From Nitrosococcus watsonii C-113 (GTDB taxonomy: Bacteria; Pseudomonadota; Gammaproteobacteria; Nitrosococcales; Nitrosococcaceae), in assembly GCF_000143085.1 (NCBI RefSeq), contig NC_014315.1:2014001-2078000 (forward strand): 64,000 bases of DNA. The letters run 5' to 3'. Shown piece after piece: positions 57,841-64,000 of this stretch. Numbering within the stretch: the stretch's first letter is position 1; each line of letters opens with the position of its first letter. Below the pieces are notes generated by a model. The model was not told the origin of the DNA. It worked only from the letters and a program-made list of their open reading frames with translations, and made no database searches. The position numbers were made by a program, and so were the translations under genes.

Positions 57841-60800
57841 TTACACACGAAGACGCTTTTTTTCGAGCCGATTAAGCACATCTGCGTATGTCACCGCGTG
57901 TCTGCCTAGCAGACGGGAGAGCGTCTTTCCATCTAAAATTTCAACCGAGTACTGTTTTGCGGCCTTTTGAGTTGCTGATCCTAAACACACGGCATTCGTA
58001 GCAAGTATCCAAGAATCGATCCGCTTACCGAGTTCCGCTTCGTATTTGACTGTGGCAGAGTGAACTTCAAGAATAGCCTTATAACCATCATAAGCACTAC
58101 CGCTCGTATGCTTGCACTGAATCAATAACCCAATTCCATCTTTCGTCAAAACAACATCAGCACCAAAATCCGCGCCACTGTGTGTCAACCAACAGTTATC
58201 CGCTTGATATTCTTTGTACAGCAATTCTGCGCACAGCGCCTCAAATTGTTGCCAACTCAAATTTCTCAACTCATCGAACGAAATGCGCTGACTTGAAGAC
58301 CTGCTCTCCTGAGGTAAACCTTCCGGTGAAGGCATTACCTGCACGGGAGTAACTACTGCGTCTTTCAACTGCCCTTTTCTCGACAGAAGTTGATGCAAAT
58401 TGACATCAAAAGACTGGTATTCAGGATGGTGAATCAAAGGAATAAACACATTTACCTTCCGCTTCTGTCCGATGCGGTAAACACGGTCGGTTGCCTGAGC
58501 CTCTTTCGCTGGGTTCCAATGGCGTTCCAGATGAATAACGTTATTGGCGCCGACCACGGTAAGTCCAACGCCCGCGGCTATCGGCGACATGATGATAACA
58601 TTAAATCCGTCCCTCTCCTCAAAAGCTCTTATCATGCTTTGTCGAGTGGGGCTTGCTGCCCTCTTTGCCACCGCTTTCGCATCACCATTTATGACTGAAA
58701 CAGGGGGCAGCAAATATATCTTTGCTAAGGTCAATGCGAGAAATGCTTGGAGCTTCTTATTGATTACAAAAATGATGCATTTTTCGCCCCGATCCCGAAT
58801 TTGATCCAAAATAGGCAGTAAACTACGAATTTTCCCGGATTCGTCTGTCAAATTTACCAAATCTGCTAATGGGCGCGGCGTGTCTAGCCCCCCGCCAAAT
58901 ACGAGTCGTGGATGCAAAGAAACATCTCTGAGCTTCTGCAACGCAGCCAATGCGGCATTGCTATCTGAACTGGAGGCACGCATAAGAATTGTGTTATAGG
59001 ATTCAAACTGACCCCCTTCCAGGGTGGAATGCAGCGCTGGGCAATACGCCCAAACATCATCCTTCATACCCACGAAAACGGACTTATCCGGCAGACCTTC
59101 CAGATTATCCTCTTTCACACGGCGCAACATCCAAGGTCCAACATGTTCTCGGAGCCGCCGGCCAACAATGCCCCTAACATGTTCAATTTCATCTCCAGCC
59201 GCACGCAGTATCGGCGTGATGTAAGCACTACGAAACGCTTGATAGCTATCCAAGAGCCCAGGACAGGCTGTATCCATTAGGCACCAAAAATCTGTAAGGC
59301 TGTTTTCAACCGGCGTTCCCGTGGCAATCAGCCTGAAATCTGCTTTGACTCCCTTTGCTGCCCGTGTTTGCAGGGCATTTGGATTTTTTATGTTCTGAGC
59401 TTCATCGAATACCGCTATCCCCCAGTCAATTGAGCAAAGAGAGAATTGATAGTCTCGCAGCATTTGGTAGGTGGTAATCACCAAGCGCTTCGGTAGGTCA
59501 AGTCGCTCCTGCGCAAAACCGCTACCGATCTTCAGCGAATACCGGATAGGAGCGGTTTCATCCTCAGTAATATTCTGGTTTTTCGTCTCGACGCCTCCTG
59601 CTCGGAACTCGGAAAGCCGCCCATCCGACTGCAGGATAACGATATCGTTGAAAGGCGACTCCTTAAAAGTTTGACCGACCTCATCTTTCCAGTTCTGCAA
59701 CAGGCTCAAGGGTGCAACGACAAGGCAGGGCTTCTCGGTAAGCTTTCGGTCTCGATACGATTTGTATAGATGCTCCATAGCTGCAAGGGACATGAATGTT
59801 TTTCCTAGTCCCATGTCATCCGCAAGAAGACCTCCACCGCGTCCGTCGCGATCTAATGCCAACCCCAAGATCCAGCGCGTACCCAATACCTGGTGAGGAA
59901 ACGGCAATCGCTTGAAAGTGCCCCAGTCGAGCGCAGACTCGGCGATGAGGACGTCATTAATCGCTCTATTAAGTGAAGCTGAAGGCGTTTCTAAATCTAC
60001 ATCGTTGAGCCCAATATCGACCACGGTGGGTTCCGCTTGCTCTTTCTTGCTGGCGCTATCGGCTTCAACAGCCGAAACATTTTCCCTTTTTTCTTCAATC
60101 AGTTTACGTTCAAGCTTCTCCAAGATGGAATTGACCAGCTTTGGGTTAGAAACATCGAAGATCCGGCCCCCAAATTCCATCTCCTGAGCGCCTGTTTCCG
60201 CGACATTCGCTAGCTTCTGCCGAACGTCGTCTAATTGATCTCCATCTGATATGACATCCACTAACTTTGCCGGCGCAAATACCTCCGTAGGAGAGAATTT
60301 TTTACCGAACCAATCGATGCCAGATTCATCGGTCTCACCAAAATACGCATGCCTGAATTTCGTCGCTCCCTTCACTCTAGCCGAAAAACCAAGGTCTAAG
60401 TCTACGAAGCTGGCATTGATAAATGCAGTTGGGTTTTTGAGAAAAGCGCTCACTTTATCCTTCGGTATCACGCGATTCCGAAGAATTTCCCGAACGGCCG
60501 CTAATTTTTCTTCATCGAAAAGAATAATTTCGCCGTCTACGCGGAGAGAAGTCGCGTGTTCTGCCCTCAATTGCCCAAGAACACGTTGAATACGTTCATG
60601 ACTCGCCGCCTGACCCATCCGTGGCGTAAGCACGAGGCGGCCGTGCTCGTCTAGCTCGGCTGCAACCGTAATTGATGCTGGCGCGCGAATATTAAGCTTT
60701 CCAAAATGGCCCAGAGAGATCGAAGCGCCTAGCTCTTGAGCCTTTTGCAACGAGAGAACGAGACGTAAGTCGTCATACTCCATCTTCGCGGAATGTGCAT

Positions 60801-61278
60801 GCTTCTCATATGCCTCAAATATGAGCAAATGAGCAGGAGACAGCACATAACGTTTTTCCGCCGAAAAGCGAATGACTGGCCCCTCTACTGCAAAGCCATG
60901 CGTAAATCCGCCCCCCGCATCCGCAGCGGCCAGCTCTACCTGAAAAGATGCGCTGCCCGTCTTACCCTTGATGTTTGCATTGAGGACGCCCTTCCATCGG
61001 TCGGGCAGCCCCAACAGTAGGCGGGTATTTTCATCTAGTTGTACCACAACGTCCGAAGGGACGAGCACACCGTTAGGCAACTCTTCTGCCCGCCCCTGTT
61101 CGACTAGCATGCTTAGGGCAATATATTGATGTATCAGCAGATCGCTTGCGCCACCACCATGAATTTGCGCTTCTTGTTTTTCAGTGAAGATAAAATTAAT
61201 GCCCTCGGAATCGTAATTCCAAGCGCAACCCGTCGCCTTGGCGCCAACAAGGCCCGTGATCCATTCCTTCAGGGACAT
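57841..61278 (-). CDS. zorD: Zorya effector ZorD: SNF2 ATPase with Mrr-like nuclease
   Basis: 1145 residues. Positions 1-440 have no catalytic motif and correspond to the regulatory N-terminus of ZorD. SNF2 core: LLADDMGLGKTFMSLAA (Walker A, 485-500), VFDEAQNIKNP (DEAQ box, 623-633), TGTPVENSLTDFW (653-665), and GVGLTVVGANNVIHLERHWNPAKEAQATDRVYRIGQ (903-938). The C-terminal Mrr-like endonuclease domain has Glu1013 (QFEALCAELL), Asp1041 in GADFGADVVL and QCK at 1054-1056, complete for catalysis. In Zorya it is recruited to degrade invading phage DNA. It starts two bases after zorC. Confidence 0.9.
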   Translation of the reverse strand: MSLKEWITGLVGAKATGCAWNYDSEGINFIFTEKQEAQIHGGGASDLLIHQYIALSMLVEQGRAEELPNGVLVPSDVVVQLDENTRLLLGLPDRWKGVLNANIKGKTGSASFQVELAAADAGGGFTHGFAVEGPVIRFSAEKRYVLSPAHLLIFEAYEKHAHSAKMEYDDLRLVLSLQKAQELGASISLGHFGKLNIRAPASITVAAELDEHGRLVLTPRMGQAASHERIQRVLGQLRAEHATSLRVDGEIILFDEEKLAAVREILRNRVIPKDKVSAFLKNPTAFINASFVDLDLGFSARVKGATKFRHAYFGETDESGIDWFGKKFSPTEVFAPAKLVDVISDGDQLDDVRQKLANVAETGAQEMEFGGRIFDVSNPKLVNSILEKLERKLIEEKRENVSAVEADSASKKEQAEPTVVDIGLNDVDLETPSASLNRAINDVLIAESALDWGTFKRLPFPHQVLGTRWILGLALDRDGRGGGLLADDMGLGKTFMSLAAMEHLYKSYRDRKLTEKPCLVVAPLSLLQNWKDEVGQTFKESPFNDIVILQSDGRLSEFRAGGVETKNQNITEDETAPIRYSLKIGSGFAQERLDLPKRLVITTYQMLRDYQFSLCSIDWGIAVFDEAQNIKNPNALQTRAAKGVKADFRLIATGTPVENSLTDFWCLMDTACPGLLDSYQAFRSAYITPILRAAGDEIEHVRGIVGRRLREHVGPWMLRRVKEDNLEGLPDKSVFVGMKDDVWAYCPALHSTLEGGQFESYNTILMRASSSDSNAALAALQKLRDVSLHPRLVFGGGLDTPRPLADLVNLTDESGKIRSLLPILDQIRDRGEKCIIFVINKKLQAFLALTLAKIYLLPPVSVINGDAKAVAKRAASPTRQSMIRAFEERDGFNVIIMSPIAAGVGLTVVGANNVIHLERHWNPAKEAQATDRVYRIGQKRKVNVFIPLIHHPEYQSFDVNLHQLLSRKGQLKDAVVTPVQVMPSPEGLPQESRSSSQRISFDELRNLSWQQFEALCAELLYKEYQADNCWLTHSGADFGADVVLTKDGIGLLIQCKHTSGSAYDGYKAILEVHSATVKYEAELGKRIDSWILATNAVCLGSATQKAAKQYSVEILDGKTLSRLLGRHAVTYADVLNRLEKKRLRV

Positions 61279-61280
61279 CT

Positions 61281-62714
61281 CTACGCTCCATACAACCGCT
61301 TGTATTGGCGATAATCTTCTGGCGTAAGAACGTCTTTCGCCTCAATCGGAACCTCCATCTCTTTCAGAGCAACAATCGCCTTATGTTGCCAACCAGTGCA
61401 ATGAGAAATATTGGCCTTGGGGGGCAAACCCTTTTTCCGCATTATGAGACTAAGTCCTTGGGTCAAGGAATGGTAGGTAACTCGGTTTTTAGAGTAATCG
61501 AACACGATGGCGGAGGAATCGAGAGTCTCATAGATCCATAGCTGACAATTGTGGCTGCCTTCAATCAAATGAATGCCCCCTAATTGAATATGGATTAAAG
61601 ACCTACCTCCATGATCCGTAACAACGGAATAATGGGGTAGATGCTCTGCCCTATACGCCTTTTTCAAATACGATTCGGCGCTTGGCGACAAATACAAACG
61701 CGTACCCGTTACCAGTTGTTCATTCAACAAGCCCTCTATGAAGCGCTTACGCGCGGGATACATTCGCTTTAGGTCTTCCTTGCCTGGCTGACATGAGAAA
61801 TCTTCCAAGCTCTCCAGGAAAAGTCGAAGATCCAGTTTCGAGAGCCAACCTTGTACCTTATTTTTCAGTTGAGGATCGAGTTGAGACCACCACTTCTGGT
61901 GATTGGGGTGGCAAGTAGGCACCCTCGGATCTCCCCCAATCGCCAGGACTGCATTCAACCAAGCCTCCCCCACAGCATTGACAGGAGCCTTCTCAATCAA
62001 TATGCCAAGTATTTGATGACCCAAAAGATGCCGCTCGTCGTACCGGGAGTTATAAACTGGCCGCTTTTGCATCTCATCCAGCAACGGGTGATCCTGATTG
62101 GGCTCAAGCTTGCGCAGTACGTCCAGATAATAAATATTCTTCGCAACCGTCATAAATCGACCCGAGCGAAAACGATCAAGCCCAACGCGCCCCACCTGCT
62201 CATCAAAGTCCACGCCTTGCCGGCGGGCATCTTCCGCCAACCACTTTGGGCCATTACCACCTAGAATCGCTGAAACCTCTTCGCTCAGTCTTCCCCTTCT
62301 TCCCTTAGCAACACGCAACCAGCTTTCTACAGCTACCCTGTCTGGAAGGGCGTCGTAATCAGTCAAATAGTGAGCATAAATGGCATCGACCAATAAAGCC
62401 GTAGGCTTTTGACGGATTTGGTTGATTTTTTGTAGCACGGGCTCTGTTAACCTGATTTTGGACACCCACCCTGTATTAAAAGACACTGCAAAAGCCCGCA
62501 AATCAGTCGGCGTCCGCAAAACCTCGTTCAAGTCTCGATCTTCGCTTAACGCTTTCAGCACACGTTCATACGCTTGCTTAAACGCAGCGCTTCCTGTTCC
62601 CGACCCACGTGCTAGCTGCTTAATCTCCTGCGCCGCGGCGTCGATACGCTCCTTGTATGACAAAAGAGACTCGTCAGATAAACTGAAATGGAGCTTGTTA
62701 AGAGGTAATCTCAT
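61281..62714 (-). CDS. zorC: Zorya protein ZorC (EH-signature domain)
   Basis: 477 residues, largely helical. The C-terminal EH-signature region matches ZorC: QLVTGTRLYLSPSAESYLKKAY, HYSVVTDHGGRSLIHIQLGGIHLIEGSHNCQLWIYE, and NRVTYHSLTQGLS. There are no enzyme motifs. ZorC is thought to bind DNA and link the membrane motor to ZorD. Identity rests chiefly on order between an OmpA/MotB-like gene and an SNF2-Mrr gene. The start overlaps zorB by four bases (ATGA). Confidence 0.86.
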   Translation of the reverse strand: MRLPLNKLHFSLSDESLLSYKERIDAAAQEIKQLARGSGTGSAAFKQAYERVLKALSEDRDLNEVLRTPTDLRAFAVSFNTGWVSKIRLTEPVLQKINQIRQKPTALLVDAIYAHYLTDYDALPDRVAVESWLRVAKGRRGRLSEEVSAILGGNGPKWLAEDARRQGVDFDEQVGRVGLDRFRSGRFMTVAKNIYYLDVLRKLEPNQDHPLLDEMQKRPVYNSRYDERHLLGHQILGILIEKAPVNAVGEAWLNAVLAIGGDPRVPTCHPNHQKWWSQLDPQLKNKVQGWLSKLDLRLFLESLEDFSCQPGKEDLKRMYPARKRFIEGLLNEQLVTGTRLYLSPSAESYLKKAYRAEHLPHYSVVTDHGGRSLIHIQLGGIHLIEGSHNCQLWIYETLDSSAIVFDYSKNRVTYHSLTQGLSLIMRKKGLPPKANISHCTGWQHKAIVALKEMEVPIEAKDVLTPEDYRQYKRLYGA

Positions 62715-63463
62715 TGCTCGACGATATCCTCCAGTTCAGAAATACGGGGCCGCTTAACGGTAAAGCGAATATCGATCCTTCGATTCTCTCTCCTGTCCTC
62801 ACGGGTTATTTCTGCCTCATTCACTCTTCTGGTAGCGGCATAGCCACTCACCGAAAATAGCTTATCGCCAAAAGCATTTGACATATCCGTGAGCACTGGA
62901 GAAACATCGAGCACATCGTCCCAGTACTCCCAGAGCGAAATAGCCCTGAACGTCGAAAGTCCCCAGTTCCCTTTAATACGCTTCGTAGGTCTACTATCAG
63001 TATGGCCTTCAATAAACACCGTATCTAGGTAGTCAAACCGCCTCTTTTCAGAGACACCAGGCTTGAAAGATCGGTTAATCGCCGCATGCAAGACTTGGCC
63101 GATAGCTACCACGGATGAACGTACCTTTTCGTCAGCAGGCAACGCATAGCTATTAGAAGCAAACGCCAATGTACTCTCTGGAATGCGCAACACGGTGTCG
63201 TTGTCAGCAATTAAGATTTTGATATTTCGCTTCGCCAACTCATCTCGTATTTCGTGGAGGATATCCCTCCTTGCCTGCTCCGCATTCTTGAGCTGGTCAA
63301 TGTCTTGTTCAATTTTTTTCTGTGTTTGAGTTAACTCAATGATCAGCGCCACCGCAGCTAGAATGAAGATCACCAGCAACGCCGACATTAAATCCGAGAA
63401 AGAAATCCAGTAAGGATTCTCCTCGTCCACTCTTCTTGGTTTTGGTCGAATAAGCGCATGCAT
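62711..63463 (-). CDS. zorB: Zorya motor subunit ZorB (MotB/OmpA-like)
   Basis: 250 residues. A short cytoplasmic N-terminus, one membrane helix PYWISFSDLMSALLVIFILAAV with the proton-carrying Asp24 typical of MotB-like stators, a coiled-coil linker (40-80), then an OmpA/peptidoglycan-binding domain: LDTVFIEGHTDSRPTKRIKGNWGLSTFRAISLWEYW and VSGYAATRRV...REDRRENRRIDIRF. It pairs with ZorA to make a proton-driven motor anchored to the cell wall. Start overlaps the zorA stop (TAATG). Confidence 0.92.
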   Translation of the reverse strand: MHALIRPKPRRVDEENPYWISFSDLMSALLVIFILAAVALIIELTQTQKKIEQDIDQLKNAEQARRDILHEIRDELAKRNIKILIADNDTVLRIPESTLAFASNSYALPADEKVRSSVVAIGQVLHAAINRSFKPGVSEKRRFDYLDTVFIEGHTDSRPTKRIKGNWGLSTFRAISLWEYWDDVLDVSPVLTDMSNAFGDKLFSVSGYAATRRVNEAEITREDRRENRRIDIRFTVKRPRISELEDIVEQ

Positions 63464-64000
63464 TAGTGACTCAACTTATCTTCGATTTCATCAACTACGG
63501 ACGACAATGCTCTCGCCGCGCCATTCATCTGTTCTGCATAATTAGTCGTATGCCCCGCCCATATATTCAGATGTTCTTTTGTTTGCGCATTAGCTTGCCC
63601 GGCGTAATCGCTCAACAGTTTAGCGCCCTGTTCCGACAATTCCTGCACATTCCGTTTCAGTGAATCCAAATAGCTCTTCTGGTGCACTTCCATATACTTA
63701 AATGTCGAATCAGCCGCCTGGACAACAGATTCCAGTTGCGCGGCCACCGCTTGTAATTTTTCAATACTGTGCGACATCTCCTGATGTACCTGGCCGACGG
63801 TAACTGAAGACTTCTTGTTCTCGTCCGCCAGTTTCGCTGTTGACCTAGCCGCCTCGTTGAGCGCGCCACTAAGTTGTATAGACGACTGTTTAACCCCTTC
63901 ACCGTAATCCTTGAGCTGACTCGCCGCCGAGCGCAATTCGGCTGCCCCCGCGTTAATACCGTGGGCCACCCTCTCGAAGTTCGACTGACTAGCTGCCACC
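63463..64000 (-). CDS. zorA: Zorya motor subunit ZorA, C-terminal part
   Basis: The last 179 codons of ZorA; the MotA-like membrane part lies to the right of the window. The visible piece is a continuous alpha-helical coiled coil with regular small-residue heptads (LRSAASQLKDYGEGVKQSS, VAAQLESVVQAADS, NVQELSEQGAKLLSDYAGQ), matching the long cytoplasmic tail of ZorA that relays the infection signal. No other domain is visible. Confidence 0.83.
   Translation of the reverse strand, partial: VAASQSNFERVAHGINAGAAELRSAASQLKDYGEGVKQSSIQLSGALNEAARSTAKLADENKKSSVTVGQVHQEMSHSIEKLQAVAAQLESVVQAADSTFKYMEVHQKSYLDSLKRNVQELSEQGAKLLSDYAGQANAQTKEHLNIWAGHTTNYAEQMNGAARALSSVVDEIEDKLSH

Overview
The window looks like chromosome from a free-living gammaproteobacterium of the Chromatiales type. 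Gene order and protein flavour remind me of Nitrosococcus, but that genus call is recollection, not proof. Supporting signs are the smpB/ratA/rnfH/bamE/fur block, the rpfE-like/recJ/nadK/recN operon, hda/pgsA/DUF2066 divergent from purMN, an rnf cluster ending in nth, and the thrS-infC-rpmI-rplT-pheST-ihfA-merR-tRNA-Pro block. PEP-CTERM components are also present.

Layout. 1-4.9 kb: smpB start, a lone PP-loop (asparagine-synthase-like) gene, ratA-rnfH, bamE, fur, a CPBP protease. 5-13.7 kb (minus strand): a marC gene broken by one in-frame stop, then recN, nadK, recJ, an RpfE-like gene, hda, a PgsA-like synthase and DUF2066. 14.2-21 kb: purMN meeting dcd tail to tail, yajC without secDF, two small-glycosyltransferase genes, a CPXCG zinc-ribbon protein and an SLC13 transporter. 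21-22.7 kb: a PEP-CTERM von Willebrand protein behind an excellent sigma-54 promoter, and an IS5-type transposase remnant. 22.8-30 kb: rnfBCDGE-nth with no rnfA, DUF1841 and an orphan histidine kinase. 30-43 kb: Tat-exported deaminase, large catalase, scars of a deleted type I restriction locus, S9 peptidase, retropepsin-like and GDSL proteins, tRNA-Gly, an alpha/beta hydrolase, YjbQ, metZ, a porin with a small PstS-like protein, and the PEP-CTERM acyltransferase. 43.8-54.8 kb: tRNA-Pro, merR-like, ihfA, pheTS, rplT, rpmI, infC with an AUC start, thrS, tRNA-Val, uvrB and a class I aminotransferase.

The last 9 kb is accessory. An intact IscB RNA-guided nuclease gene with a structured omega-RNA leader sits directly behind the aminotransferase stop codon. 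It is followed by tRNA-Asn, two small DUF genes, and a type I Zorya anti-phage operon (zorA partial at the window edge, zorB, zorC, zorD) read from right to left.

The genes form a conserved housekeeping core (ribosome rescue, recombination repair, NADP and purine synthesis, translation factors, electron transport) into which mobile and defence modules were inserted. Several of these have decayed (restriction locus, IS5 remnant, IS605-like hairpin) while two look intact (IscB, Zorya).
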